The notes beneath the pieces are model-generated. The model saw nothing but the letters and a program-made list of their open reading frames with translations, searched no databases and had not been told where the DNA came from. Positions 30,901-45,900 of a stretch of DNA of 64,000 nt are shown here, piece after piece. The translations under genes were made by a program, and so were the position numbers. Numbering within the stretch: position 1 is the first letter of the stretch; each line of letters opens with the position of its first letter. The DNA comes from Durusdinium trenchii (taxonomy: Eukaryota > Sar > Dinophyceae > Suessiales > Symbiodiniaceae), in NCBI GenBank assembly GCA_963970005.1, contig CAXAMN010003714.1, forward strand, positions 1,615-65,614. Direction: 5' to 3'.

Positions 30901-33900
30901 CGTTGATCCTGTACGTAAGGGTGGTGCTTCCCTCTCGACTCGATTCCAAACACCATTGACAAGTACCCAGTCGTTCCTGCGTATGTCTGCTGGAATATAT
31001 CGTCCGGGTGGAAAACGACGATAGTAGACGGGGACTTTGACAACATAGATGCAATCACCATTTGGAAGGTCTTGGACGCCCTCCTTCCCAGTTTGGGACG
31101 TCGTCAGTCTTAGTCTGAAACATATGGTGGTCGATTTTCTTTTGATCGACAGAACGTGAGACCATGTCGGCCAGCTCTTGAAAATTCAGATCCGCTGGAT
31201 CAAGATACAGCTCGACGCCAGGCGAGTGGTGTTCTAAAAGCCTTTGTATGGATGTCAGCACACATCTTGCAAGAAATCTCAAGAGTAGGACAAAGTGGTC
31301 TTTCTGAAAATGCTCACGCAACGACGCAATGGATATACCATGAGTTCGCTCTAGGTGTCGCATAGTATAGTAGGATTCCTCCCGGTTCGAGTGACGCCAA
31401 TCATGCCCTGATTGTCATCATGGAAGAGAATCTCTGGAGCCTTGCCAGCGAGTATCTACCATAAACCGATTGATGGAATACCATAGTTGCGGAGTGTCTC
31501 GGCTTCGGGAGTGGAATGACTAACACGTCCTTGACGCTTACTGCCTCCAACAATGGGAAATCGAGTACGCGGTCCTTGTACATGCGTGTGGGATCCAGAG
31601 GTTGATCTTAATGTCTCACCACACCCTGCAAAGTCTGCACCTGCGAAAATTCCTATCGATAGATCTGCAATAGCGACGAATTTAATTTAATATTTCTCCT
31701 TCTTAGTCCGCTCTATCATTGTCAGGGGATCACATCAAATGTGATTCGGTCGTGAGGCACATACGGTGTGGTTAGTTGCAATCCACATACCGTGAAGCTT
31801 TGTGAGGCTACGGTTTCGTGCATATCACATCAAGCAGATCCTCAGATTATCCCCCCGACTAAAAGAGAGGATCTGTAAAAGGTTCGTCAATTGCCTTCGG
31901 AAGCACACGAGACAACTCTGGGTCAGCCCTTAAGTCCGGGGACAGACTAAGCTGAAGGAGCTGCGCTGTTTGTCGTGCTTTTCCACAAGATGGCAAGCCA
32001 GCGGGGTTACTGTATGAGCAAACTCTTTCGTACCATGTCATGGTCGGCCACCTACCCTCCATGTCGCAAAGAACTCTGCGCATCGCGGCCATGGTTGGGG
32101 ATGGCGACAAACACTTGACAAAGCTGCTCGAGCGGCCTCATTGTCTATCCAAGCCAGAACCCGGCGATTCGCCCACTCATGCCTAAAGTGCCACTTGATG
32201 GCCAGGAGGGCCCACATTTCTACTTGGCAGATTGTTTGGTCAAGATCATGGGACCACCTGGCTACCAACTCTTTTGGGGCCTCAAGACCGCAACAAAGGG
32301 ATGCTCCCGTAGCGCAGTCGAAAACCAGGGCGCCGGCCGATGCTACACCGTCTTCCCAGGCACCGTCCGTGAACACGAGCGCAGGAGGTAGTGAGTCTGT
32401 GTTTACGGGGCCTTAGGCGGGTCAAGAGGTTTATCGCGTACTTACAGACGAGTCCCAGGCGTTCAGCCTTAGCTTTTGAATTGAGGTCTGCTAGTGGTGC
32501 GAAGCACGAAACTAACTGCTTACACGCTTTCGTCGAGTAAAAACCACACGCAAAATTCAAGAGTCCTTGAACCTGAGATGCCTGAGCGCTGGTGATGGTA
32601 CCTGCTTCAGCTATTCCCTCCAAGATCGAGCAGATTTTGGCAATGCGAGAAGGCTTGTTGCGCACCACAAACTCACCAAGGTGCAGTTTGGCTAGGAAGG
32701 TCACTCCTAGAGCATCAAAGGCTTCGGCAAAATCGACCGACTTTTGTCCGGAGCGTGCAAAGAGCCAGCCTAGACTATCACGGATGGACGACATGGCCGA
32801 GGACAAGACCTTGCAGCCCCCTTGCTTCTCGATGACTGGGAAGTCATCAAAATAGCACAAGGTGACCGTGTGGAGCAGTTTGGTCAACAAGAACCACAAG
32901 GCCTGGCTTACGCGCACAAACCCATATACACTACCAGTGGCACCGAAGGGAAGGGCAATGCTCTTATACAAGTGCCATTTATCGCCTACAGGAAAGCCTA
33001 CGATGGTGAGATGTTGGTGGTCAGGTTGCACTGCAAGCTGCTTATATGCTTTGCTTAGGTCAAGAGTTTTCCCCAACCAACGCTCATCTGCATCTGTGTC
33101 GACTGTGCTTTGGACTGTCATTGCATACCTAAGCATGGCAGCTATGTAGTCACTGTCTTGCAATTGAAGCTTCACAGTTGAGGAGTAGGCGCAATTTAGG
33201 GCACTTTGCCTTGCATCATCGATGACACGCACTTTGCCTCCATTGCCTTGGTGTAGTGCGAATCGCGGATTCAAAAGCCAGTCCGACCGACCCAGATGGT
33301 CAGTCATCTCCTGCTCAGTGAAGGGCCCCTGCAGGAAGCCTGCTTCCACTTCCGCGCTAGCAGCTTTTAGCAGTTCGTGTTCATCACGCGGTGTTGCCTT
33401 CTGGCCTGCACCCATTATTGAGCGCCGTCTCCAGATTGCCGAATCTTCAAGCTCCTGCGCTGTCATTGTGGCTGGTATCAAGTTTTCCCTTAACCCTTGG
33501 GGTGGGCTCTGCCAACCCACCATAGGGACTCCGTCCCTCATGAGATCAATCACCCCCATGTCCGGGTAATCGAGTGATTTCAACAAGGGTTCAAAGAGCT
33601 TGATGTTTTTGATCGACAGCCTACTGCGAACATCCGGACGCATTGCGTCTTTCATCACCTTCTCCTGCTGTTCCAACTCAACTCGAAGTGATTTGACTTT
33701 AAGCGCCGCCCTAAGACGATCCCTGGCCATCTCAAGAACTGGGGCGCTGACCACGCGGTGTACGGCATCTATTGCTGCAGGGTGAAGAAAATTCTGGCCG
33801 TCCACTGGGACGCACCTTTTTGGCTTCGTCGAAAAACTCCTCTGGTTCCCTCCAAACTCTGTACTTAAACATGAGTCTCGCCCTCTTATTGCGGGTCTGA

Positions 33901-36900
33901 CTTGGTGTCTCAGTCTGGTCCCCCCGTGATGGAGGAGACGCCAAGAGTTTATATGCGGGGATCGTGACTGCGTGGGGCAAATGTTCAAAGCCCAAAAACT
34001 CGGAAATCCATTGGGGGTTGACGCAAGTTTTGGGCTCCGAGAGCCATGGTAGTCAAGTCCTTGAGACGGGGATCGAGGTGTATCGTGAGGCCCAATTGTT
34101 GGACACGATCTTGAAGACAACGTGACATGCGCTGGCGCAAAGTGGCGGCGTATAGCCGCCTCAGCTGCCGTCGGAAAGACCATTCGTCCATGTTCTAAAC
34201 GGGGAACCCAACTGGCATGTGTGTGCTTATTATCGCAGTCAACGGCAAGCGGTTCAAACAGGCCAGGAGAGCACAAGAACTTAGTGCGCTTATCCCGATC
34301 CCCCCCATGCATGCACGCATCAAAAACAACGTGCGATAAGGACTGGAAAAAGGTCACCAACTTCGGATCACCCGTTTGACGAATCATGCTTGCAAGAAGT
34401 TGCCAGAGCCACCTGCGATGCAGCTGTGGCAAGAAAGAAGTTGCAAATCCAGACAAAGAGCGAATAGATCTTATTGGCCTTTTTGACCTTGACCCGATCA
34501 TGGTCTCGCAGCCCCGGCAAGCCTTCCAGATGGCGCTCACCCCCGCAAAGGCTGTGGCGCCTTGGATGACCTCAAAGCATGCGGCAGGGGCTTCTCCCTC
34601 GCTCTAGAGCATGTACCGCACAGAAAACGACAGAAAATCAGACATGGACGACTGTGTGTGCGCAAATCCTTGAACACCTGGACATGTTCGTCACGAGTGA
34701 GGTCAAGAATGAGCGGTCGAACCTTAGTTTGGCCTCGATTGCACGAATGGTCAACTGGAAAAATTTTGAATCCTGCTTTACGAAGTTCAGCTGAAAATCC
34801 GGCCGAACCACAACAGACTTCAATCACTGTACATGTCAAAGGCAAAAGGGTGAATTCCCAAGCACGCTCTGGGTTTGTCAAGCCGCACACTCATTCCCGG
34901 GGTGTGCCTTGTGGCACTGCTTCTTCCAACAAATGTGATACCCACTCATGCAGCGCTTTCCTGGCTTGATCTTGGCTTTACACCTACCAACATTGTATCG
35001 CTTGCAAATTGGCTTGTTATCAGACTTGATGAACCCTTCGGATCATGCTCCTTTCCCTTTCTTTTTCCTTTATCATAATCACCCTTGCCCTCCCGGGCCC
35101 CTCACGGAAGCTCTGAGCGAATTTCAAGGGGGTCAAATGCAAAAGGACCTCTTGGTGAGATGTCAGGCGTTCAAAGGCAACATCAAAAGGCTTTGGACCT
35201 GCAGGGGGCGCCGCCAAATTTGAACGTGTTTCGTTTGAGAGCTTGACCGCAATCTCTTATCTGCGTTGAGCGCTTGCTCCATGGTGATGCGCCGAAAGCC
35301 TGACACAGGTGCGCATTCAACTTCTCAAACAACGTTTGCGTCCATCTGTCCATGACTGCAAACGTTCCAATTTTTGCGACGTCGTAGGCCAAGGCTCGTC
35401 GCTGGAAGGCCATACGAAGTCTTAGACTGTAATGTTTCGTCTTGCCTCGAAGTGCATTTGTTCAGGGGGATGTATGCAAGGACATGATCTTCTAGCTGCT
35501 GACAGGCTTTGTCGATGAGTGCGTGAGATGGCTCAATTGCAGACGTGAATGTGAGTCGTATACCAAACGATTCTTGATCTGGCGGACGCGTTCAACTTTC
35601 TCGGCTAATGGCAATGTCCTTGCCTCTGAGCTCTCAGCCCTATCTGTCTTGGCTCGTAAGTCCTCCAATAAGGCCATGGCGTGGGCTTCGAAAACCAGCC
35701 TACGAGCCGCAGCACGGGTCCCAGCGTCAGGCGGTCCTCCAAACGTCCTGGTCAAAACAATTGACAAACGGAGTCTCATCTCCCTGACCTGGCTGGTATG
35801 CAGTGCAGTAGGCAAAAGATGCATATGTCTCCACGTTCACAGCGGCCAAACTTGCCAAATTGGCTCAAGCCAACCACCAGAGCTCGTTCTTGAAAAGCTG
35901 CCTTGGAGTCCAATGCCATGGCAGCCGAATGAAAAGTTCGCCACTGCATTTTTGGGGTGTACACCTATGATCATGACATCTTCTTGACGTGGGCTAATTA
36001 TGGTGCGCGGGTATTGAAGACAGCTTGAACTTGGAGTCAAAAGTGTCGTTTTTCCAATCCGGACGTAATGCCCCAAACCTTTCGTTTTGGTGCCTTGAAA
36101 CACTTTTGGGGCATTACCCTCATGATGTTAATGGTCATCTGTTGCATGCGCAACCCAGCGTACGTGGAAGGTCGCGTGACTGGGTCATGAACCATGCAAT
36201 GGCTGCGAGATCGACTGATAGAGCCTACCTAAGTTGAATTCACACTATCACTCCAGGCGCATTGTGTGATAATCCATAACTCCAGGCCTGCTAGTCCTCT
36301 CGCCTCGTTTAAAGGTTAATGTTAGCAGTCTGATCACACGTCACTCAAGATCGCGATCCAGACGTTGAAACAACAACAAAGGTCAAGAGGCTTTGCAGGT
36401 TCAGGGAAGCCTGTGACCTCGCTTAGAACCTGTTACGGGGGAACCGCTTCAAGTCTGATGCGTACAAGAGTCTTTCACAATCAAGGTATAACTCTGCAAC
36501 ACATGTTTTCCTTTCGCTCGCCACAGCTGGTCTGTGGTCTCGTATATTATGCAAACTTCTGGGCCTTCGCTGTTGCACACTGCAATAAGATGCCGAGGCG
36601 CTGGCGCCTATCGAGACTATATGGTATGTCAGCTATTCAGATATGCGGAGCAGGACGCGCAAACTTTTGCCCAACTGCTCGAAAGGTCTCGTGGTGTGGC
36701 ATCCCTAAAGTTCGCCGTAATGAACCTGCCACACCCCAACCTGTCCTCCTCTAGGACTCGAGTCACGCGGATGATGGATGAGATCTTGTGCACTTTGCAA
36801 TCTTCGACCGCCATGGATGCAGCTTCAGCCCTGGGCATCTTGTGCACAGGTTCTTCCCCCTCTTCGGATTCAGCCACTTCACTGTCATCTGAAGAGTCGC

Positions 36901-39900
36901 TTGAATCCGACGCCTGCACTGAGCTGACGACTGGGGGGTCCTCTTCACGCTTGATCTCTGCTGCCGACTCGAAGAGCCGAGTCACACACGGCCTATCAGG
37001 AGGAAAAGTCCCTGACCTGATCCGCTGTAGCATCCTGTGGAGCTTCACACACAGAGCAATCTGATTATCTCTACTGTAAATCATTGAAGCCTTGTGGGCG
37101 TTGGATACATGGTGTCCCAATGCCAGAAGCTCTTCCGGAGAAAAGGTCAATGACTTTGCAGCCCATGAAATCACGAGTCAACTTGTCAGCTCGCCCCCTA
37201 CCGACCTGTCCACAGAGAATGTCTCGAAGCCATGAGGTGGCCTCTGCCGTCGTCATGCGATGGTCAGTCCATTTTGCCTTGGATTCTGAATACGATGTGA
37301 GAAAGTATTGATTCTCCGTGAATCCATATTCCCCACGGGCCTGCGTGAACGATTCACCCCATGCCTCGTTGTCCAGGGCTTTTCCCAGTGCAGTGAGTGA
37401 CAGCAATTCAGTTTGCGTTTGTTGCGCAGCCGAAGTCTTATGTTTCCTGCTGTCGGCCTCGAGCAAACAAAAGTTCTTACACCAAGACGCATTGCGCGAC
37501 ACAACATGCATCGAATCATGCCAACGGGCCGCAGACTACAGGCAGAACAAAAGGTGTCCCGCCAACAACCGAACCAGTGCATCCTCCGAACGAATGCACA
37601 ACTCTTCCAAAATTGTGACCTCAACGACTGTGAGCAGTTCTGCTGGCTTCCTACTCCTCTTCTTGAGGAACTGGGCGTGTGCTGACCCCTTCACACGAGG
37701 GCTGAGCATGTCTGACAATTTGACATTGCAAAACCCAAGCAACCCATCACAAAAGTTCAGAGATTCAACGAAATGTGAAGCAGTTGTTGCACCAACATTC
37801 GAATCCTTGAGAAAAGTGACATGCAAGTACACTACGTGTTCGGGTTGACTGAAAGGGGAACCCTTCAGCGCCTTGTTCAGCCACTGGCTGAACCTCCACG
37901 TGGAGTTAAATCGTTTCAACAATGTGCCTGAGCTCTTTGATGCGAAGACGTCAGCCATTGGGGCGGCAATCTCATCGTCAGTACATAGTGTTCGTGCAAC
38001 GTTTAACAATGACCTTCCTAGACGGGTTGCGGATGGGTCAATTAGAACTAAGGTCGTGAGGCGAGACAGAGCTTTAAACCGAACATCATCATCTGTTCTA
38101 TGCAATCTGACTCTGTGTAGACGACTGAGAGCCACACTCGACCGCCTGATGGTCTTGGTTCCTCAGAGCTTGGATGTGTCAAGGCCTGTATAGTACCACT
38201 AAGACCGATCGATGTTTGGCGTGGCACGAAAAGCTTGGGCTTCCAAAGCAAGGATTTGTTAAACTTTCCAGCTAAAGGTCCTGACTCCCAAGGTTGTTTC
38301 GCATCACGCATGCTTGCTCTGACACACGCGCTTACAGCTTCTATCGGAACTCTCTCAATTGCCTCCTCGAAATGCTTTCCCCATGCTGCGACGATCCTAC
38401 AAATGATTCCTCAAAGGATGGCGAATCCACAACAACAGGCCCCGATTCATCCGATTCGTCTTTGACAGTTCAATATATAGGCTCTGCTAGCCCATCTCTT
38501 TCTCATAGCCTCCTGTGGGTCCGGCAACGATGATGCCTGTGGGATTCCTCGTTCCAAGCGCACACCGAATTGCAACCTGGGTAGCCGCAAGCGTAAGGGC
38601 AACGAAAAGGCTGCATTGGAGTACTAGACCTGCTATAGAGTCTAGAAGCTTGTAGCTAACCCTGGCGGCCCCTCTGCAGGTTGGGAATGCAAACCACCGT
38701 CCGACAAGCGATAGTGCAAGGCTTCAACGATCAACTGCAGCAAATGCAAAAGCTGCTCGAGCTCCAGAGCCTGCACCTCACTCGCTTCCATGAAACCCCC
38801 GACGCGCCAAAATCAGATCTAGCGTGAGTTTTCTTTTTAAACCCGCCCTCCCACCACTTGATCATAAAGTAGCCGGGAACATATAAGGATTCGAGACCGA
38901 ATCTGAATGAATCAGCAACGGTTTCGCTAAATCATTTTTCTATATTTTTTCCCTCATAGACCGCTCCTTTGGTATATGTGTATATACCCAAAGGGAGCTA
39001 CTCTTTAATTTTGAAAGATTTAGCTATCACTTCGTGATTCCGTCACCTGCAGTACCCATTGACATATGATCCATTGTAGGGTCCCCTACTGGTACGTGTT
39101 CATCTCTTGTGACCCTTGGAGGTTATTTTGCTTTCGGAGGGATGGCTGGAGTTTTCATTGAATCATCATCAGGTTTGGGATCATCATCGTCTCCCTCTTC
39201 ACCAAAGTCTATCGGCTGATCATCGGGTTCATCATCAATTGCTCTTTCCGCGACTTCTTCATGATGCAGTGCTCCTGGTTCAGAAGGTAGATACTCATCG
39301 TCCTCATACTCAATCTCCTTCCTAGGATCATCAACTTCGGGTTCACCACCTCGTAATTCACGGATCTTCATCCCTTTGATAGTATATTGTTGATCCTTTC
39401 ATATTCCTCTTTGAGCGGAAATTCGATCGGGTTCATGAATACGATGGTCTCGGTGAGCTGAGGCGTACCCAACTTCCTGATCGGACGTCTCTCGTCAAAT
39501 GCTGGTTTCACTTCATAGCCTGCAAATATTCCTGGGATTCCCTTAGACTCGAACTTGTGTTTCTGGAGCACTCTTCCTTGACTGCTTGGCGTGAAGTAGA
39601 CCTTAGCGCCAAATGGTATCTTTTCACCGGGGAATGCTTTTCCATGTAGCTTGAACCATGGGCTCTTCTCATCTTCTCCACATTCGAATTCAATATTCAA
39701 TATATGGTTCACACACTCCACAGCATGATTTGATTCCAGAAACAGGGTGGAAGACCTGCCTCCAACAAACATGTTGTTGTGGTCGTCATGATGAACTGGT
39801 TGTTCCTTTCTGCCAATGTTCTGTGGATGATGTGGCAATGAGTGATCAAATGGGATCTTCAGTTCCTTCATTGCCGCTTCAAATTCAAGTGCTTTGTCTG

Positions 39901-42900
39901 CACACGCAATCTTGATCTTGCGCAATCCTTTGAAGTGATTCACCGATTTGATCACATCCACTGTGTACTTTTCCATTGACGGATATGCCCAAAAGATTCC
40001 TGTATATCGATCTCTGATCACGAAGATTTCTCTATCGGTGTGTATGCCTTGATCCATGATCCTTTGGGTGTCAATGAAGCCAAAGGTGACCAGATCTCCA
40101 AATGCTTCGAGTTTCCTCTTGAATGCTCCCCTCTGGGTCTTGAAGTGTCTCTTCTTGGCTCGAATACATAATTCACAATATGGATTCTTGTACCGATGAG
40201 TGAGGAGGCGCTGAATGGTTTTGGCCTCTGCCTTGAGTGTTCCCCTCCTTACCATCCTGCTGGAACCGCCCACGACATCAACTTCAAGATCGCGATCGTC
40301 TGCATCGTCCTCTTCGATTGCTTCATCAGGTTCCTCGTGGTCTTCGTGAGCAATCTCTTCATCCTCTCCTGGAGATGCTTGATTCTTCTTCTTCCTCCTT
40401 CTCCGTTTCACCTTACTGGATGACTGGAAATGAGTTATGTTACTTATAGGTAAGTTATATCTTCGATAACTTGTAATTCGATAACTTAGGTTTTAACTTC
40501 GATAAGTTAAGGTTTAAGTTGGCTAACTCTAGTTATACTTATAGAAGTTAAAGTATTTTATAAGTTAGTTAGTGTATTTATACGTTAGTTACAAGTATTA
40601 GAGGGTTAGTTACTTAGAACATATAACTTAGATATATCTTAGTTACAACTACTTAGTTGAAGTTACAACGAGTTAGGAACTGTTTGTTTTGATGGATTTT
40701 TGGAAAGCTTTTGGGCTCAAGGAGGAATCGTCACTGAGACACTTTGTATAGTGATGGCAGAGCAACAGGGCAGGAGACAGCAGCAAGACTATGTCCGCTT
40801 GGATGAGTTTCTGAGTTTATAGGACTGGCAACGGTTGGGAGCGACCAACTCCAACCGAGAGAGGTGCACATATCTGTGCGATGTGTTGTACCGGAGACTG
40901 CAGCTTCGTTTGCCCACAGAGCAAACATACGCAGCCATGGTTTCGGTTGTGAGCTGCGTGGACCAAGCGTCCGGGGACAAGGGCACTCAGGCATGGTCCC
41001 TTCATGTGCTTCTACAGGAGCTCAAAGCTACCTGGCGCAGCACATGCACCAGGTTGAAGAAGTGGCACAAGGATCCAACTACTCTACTGGCTTGCTTGCC
41101 AGACGGGTTTGAAGATCTGCCAGAGGAGATCCAGGCCGCGCATGGGAGCACGAGGCCTGCAGACCCAGCGTCGAGACCGATTCGCGCGGACGCTGTGGTC
41201 GCAGAAGCTTCACAGGTGAGCATGGCGCGCAACAGCCACTGCAGGGCCTACACAACCTGCAATTGTTTCCGCACAGCTTTCTCCTTCTCGAGGAGCATCT
41301 TGTCCTCAGTTTGCCTTTCAATGTGTCTTCGAATCATGTCGTGGAGGGTTTGATACGTTTTCTTGGGATTTCCTTCGTTGAGGCTGTTACACATGTGTAT
41401 GTCGTAGGACATCAGGTTGGAATGCCTAATCTTCCTCCGTAGCAAGTCACGTAGCGTCTCATCAGTCGGGATTGTGATGGCTTCATTCCTGCAAGGATCT
41501 CATCCAGAATAATGATAGTTCCTATCTCCCTGGTATTCAAATTGATACAAACGCATAGAAGTGTACAGTATCTCAACGTTGGACGTCGTCTTGAAGGTTA
41601 GAAGTATCAGCGCTAGGATCTCTCTTCCTTTGATCAATGTTGAAGTTCTTCCCTTTGCGTTGATATGATACGGGTCCTCAATTTCATAGCGACATTGTTT
41701 CCCTCTTCTTTGGAGTCGGAGACTACCTTAGTCAGTGCTAGGCCCAACTTCGCATCGATAGAGTGAAACCTTGGATCACCAGAATCCATCAACTTGTCAG
41801 GATCAGGGTCGTCAACCGCTTCTTTGACCCAACCGATTCATGGTTGTTGGTAAGAATCATTTGCAGCGATGACGATTGCCTGAATCAAGTTTGCTTTCCA
41901 TAGTCCCAGGTCGTTGACTTTGGGCCATGATGGTACTTTTACCTTGGATTCTTCTTTCCTTGAAACTTTGGTTGTGAAGATCGGTGAGGAAGAAGAAGCC
42001 GACGCAGTCTCTGACAACCTGTGCTTGAGCTCCGCATTCACGTTCTCGTACTCTTGTGCTTCTTTAAGTTCTTCCCCGTAGCTGTTGAAGGCTTCAGTGT
42101 ACCAATCGTGCACTTCGTCACGCTCTCTTCTCAATCTATGTACCTCACTTTCTTGATTTTTGATGTCTTCTTTCAAGCGTGAGTGATTCTCGTCGGATCG
42201 AGAGGTTAGTAACCCTCGTCCATCTCGGCTATCGCTTCTCGTTGGACCGTGACGCATTTCAGCCTTCATCCTCGCTTTCTCAGATCTCGTTTCCAAAAGT
42301 TTATTTTCAGCAATACGTTGGTTCTCCTCAAGTCCCTGGAGTTTCTCCTCAAGTACAACCCTTTCTCTACTGTCAGTTGTGGAGGCTCTCAGGAGATTTT
42401 GCCTCTTCAATACTCTGTTGGCCTCGGCAAAGCCAAAGTTGGCTTCTTTCAGCTGTTGTTGTCTTCCTTCTACTGTTTCTGTAGTCCGGTTGCAGCTTCT
42501 TCTATCGTTTTTGTTGCTTCAGACATCACCCTTGCCTCGTAATGAAAATGCTTCGCTCTCATCTCCTTTTCATTGATCTCCAATTTGTATCCGTGTATCT
42601 CTGTCTTGTGTTCCAAGTCACGATGACCCATCTCTGCGATCATGTTCGTCTCTGATCCTTTGATGGCCGCCAGTTGTCCGCGAAGGTGTTCAACCATTCT
42701 CTCTTCTTGATGCTGATGACCAGTAGTCTCAGTGACCTCATCGGCCAACTGCATCTGTTACCTCTCTCTCTCTCTCCCTCCCTCTGAGCTACCTCCAACA
42801 TGTTGCTATTCTCATCATGTAGCATCCTCATTTGAAGCTCACTGGCAACGTTCATGATGGCCTGATTGTCTTCTCTGAGGTTCTGAGCTCGCCTGTTGCA

Positions 42901-45900
42901 GGTATCAGAAGTTTGGTTCCGTTCCTGGATGTAGCGGAAAGCACCTTGCATCTCGCTGGTCATATCCTCCATCTTGGATCCTACCTCATCAAATTCAGAA
43001 TTTTCCTCATGATTCTCATGAGCGAGTTCTTCGTACTTCATGTAGATGTGGTCTGCTACTGATTCAGCAAGTCGGAGCTTCTTCTCAAGTTATTCAATGC
43101 GCATGGTTGCTCCTTCATCCTCTTGCATCATTTCCTGCAGGTGTGTGTGCATAGTCACTTTTCATTTTGTCAATTGCGAGAATTCCTCTTGTGATTCAGC
43201 ATAGAGTCTTGTATATCCATCGTGCAAACAGCTATACTCATCATTTAGGTACTGATACGATACTCTAGCCGATCGAAGTTCCTCCATGAGTTGCATTTCT
43301 CTTTCTTCAAAGTCTTTGGAATCTTCAATCTCAACTCTCTCAATATCTCTCTTCGGTGATCTTCTTGTCGTTGTTCTCGGCGATGTAGATCTCGAAAACC
43401 TTTTCATGACTCTCTTTGCGTTGCCCATCCTTACACCGGATCCGGCAGATGTCATCTCCGGGGGAGCGATTCTGCCTTCACCTGACACTTGTGATCCCGT
43501 TGGCATGGTCATTATTGTGGCATCAGCTGAGCTCGCACCGGTCAGCGAACCTGGCGATGACTGTGATGCGGCTCCTCCTGAGAATTGTCCACTGCTCTTT
43601 CCTCCAGAACTCGACATTGCAGGTTCAGTATTGACAATTGTAGTGGTGGTCTCTCACAAGCTCGTAACCTCAGAGCGGCTACGGCTGATAACCTGCGTGT
43701 GGATATTAATCAGTCCAACGTGAAGTATGGATTGACTATCCTAGTCCCTTGTAGATGGCGGCAGCGCGCTCCCTTTTTCCGCTATGTCTACGGGTGACTT
43801 GAGCCAAATGTTGGCAGTTCACACTGTACTATTCTATACAAGTATACATTGTGCTTGCCGCTCCACTGCTTTTGACAGACAGTATATTAATTCCAGAAAA
43901 GGGGGCTCACCTTTTGTGAACATGTGATTGCATACGTCTTGCTTGGGGTATCTCCAGCCGAGTCGAGGGCTTGCGTGCGCTCGTTTCCGCGAGGGAACTA
44001 TAGAATTATTCTACGCCATAGAACTACCAGTGCAGCCAACGCATAGATATGTGACAATGTGTCCAATATGACAACTCGCTAGTCACACTGCTTGAGTGCA
44101 GCGCGCATCAACAAAATGAATGCCACAGCCAAGTGCACGTCTCAATGCACGCAGCTAAGAAAATCAATGATTTGAATCATCTCGATAGGATCGCACAAGG
44201 ATAGTTACCGATAGTTCATTCATTACCCATCATTACCCCTCCACTCGACCCCACCCTCCCAAAATCATATCCCTGCAACATGACATAACGTCAAAGGGGA
44301 AGTGTCGGGGTGATGTGGGACCCGCTGGCCAGAATGGAGAAGACTGTCACATCTGTCATCTGAAAAGTGCCTTCAAGGCACAATTTCTTCAACGTAGCAA
44401 TGGCCCGAAGGGCCTCCGAACTCAAATACTCACAGCTTGCAACAAGGAATGAGTGAGTTCCTGGCCTCCATGCCACACTTCGTGCCTCCACGAGCCTTAC
44501 ACCTGAAAAGACTGTTTTGGATCCTAGAGCCGATCAGGCAGGTGGCACCGTGAGAGATATCACGAGCTTTCTCAGGGATGTGCACGAGCTCGGTAGTCAG
44601 GAACAAATTATACAACTCCATCTGTGCTGAGGTCAGGTTTAGCCACCTGGAGCAAATCAACATCTACTGATCTACTGAGGCACCACAATGCTGACCTGAA
44701 ACTGGACACCGACAAACAGTGGCCCCGGACAGCACCACATCTGTCTTTGGCGGCAATTCGCTGGGGATTGCAGGCCTGCTGGAGCCCGCCTGATCTCTGG
44801 CGCAAACCACTGGAAAGACTAAATTTGTTCTTGGGCCCAAGCAATTTCGCATTTTAAGCGTCGCAAAAAATGGGGTGCTGTTAGCCTTTTCAGTTCTCGA
44901 GCCTCAGTGAGTACACAGGTTCCTTTTTCTAAGGGTAGTTGAGCTCAGAGGATGCTACAGCACGGCTATGCGATTTACATGCAAATGCATGTTCATCTTC
45001 TCTCACCGATTTGACTGTGGCTTTTGAAGCAGCACATCTTTTGAAAGCAATCTCCTTGACAAAGCTCCCTGAGTAATGTCCTCCTAATCGCAATCAATTC
45101 GCAGTCGCAGTAGCCACGTTTAAGAGTTTAAGATCCGTGCCAAGTGATCCTTGAGTTCAACTGCGAAACGTGATGCGTTCCTTTTGGAACCTGACAGCAT
45201 CTGAAACCTACGACTGTAGCACCAAATGGCCCCACTATGCCCATTTGAAAAACCTTTGATTACACAGATTACACGGGGAAACAAACAGAACCTGCAAAGT
45301 GCCGGGTCCTACCTGGTCCTCCCCTCTCGTTGTACCCACCCTGGGAACAAAGATCAAACATTTTTAACACCATGAATATATACATTTAAGACTTCATAAA
45401 CTCTGCACAGTGCTCATTTCCAGAAATAGTTGTTTGCTTTGTTTTTACAGGTTGAAGAAACTTTTTAAAATTGTCGTGAAAAAGGCGAAGTTTGAATTTA
45501 TGCTATATATATATGTTTCATGGATTTTTGTAGCTTGGGGACTACTAAATTTAGTAAATAGGCTTATGAAACAGGCACTCCAGGGCTGCAATAAGCAAAA
45601 TGTGTTGTCCGTGGGCAAGCTGGAAACTCTCACGTAGGGGCTCTAGGTACTTGGAAACTCTCATGTCGGGGCCGTCAAACCTGTCACAGAACTTGGAAAC
45701 ATACTTGGAAAAATGTGGGGCCCTAGGCCCCCAGGCAACACACTTCGCCTCACCTCATAGGGCCTGAAAAAGGCAATAAAGAGTCCATTAGAAAGCCATA
45801 TTAGATCGATATTGTTGGAGAAGGGTGCAAATCATTAAGACAACATAAATCACAGTGTGTTTTATGATTTTTTTAGAATGGTATGGGCAAATTGGTAGTT

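Larger units (their letters stand above)
20523..44381 (-). other. 23.9-kb intron of the SNF2 gene, filled with mobile elements
   Basis: GT at 44,381-44,380 and AG at 20,524-20,523. Removing it joins AAG AAA TT to G TGT GGC, giving the expected LKKLCGHP. It contains, by coordinate, a copia 3' end, a KptA-containing coding cluster, a tyrosine-recombinase retroelement, a broken copia element and assorted fragments. Confidence 0.8.

Noticed and set aside
44664..44852. Frame continuing from exon 9 upstream as one 62-codon exon
   Set aside because: The family motif FLRRLK is in another frame just upstream, and a 53-nt GC-AG intron joins it in phase with the LPPKTD segment.
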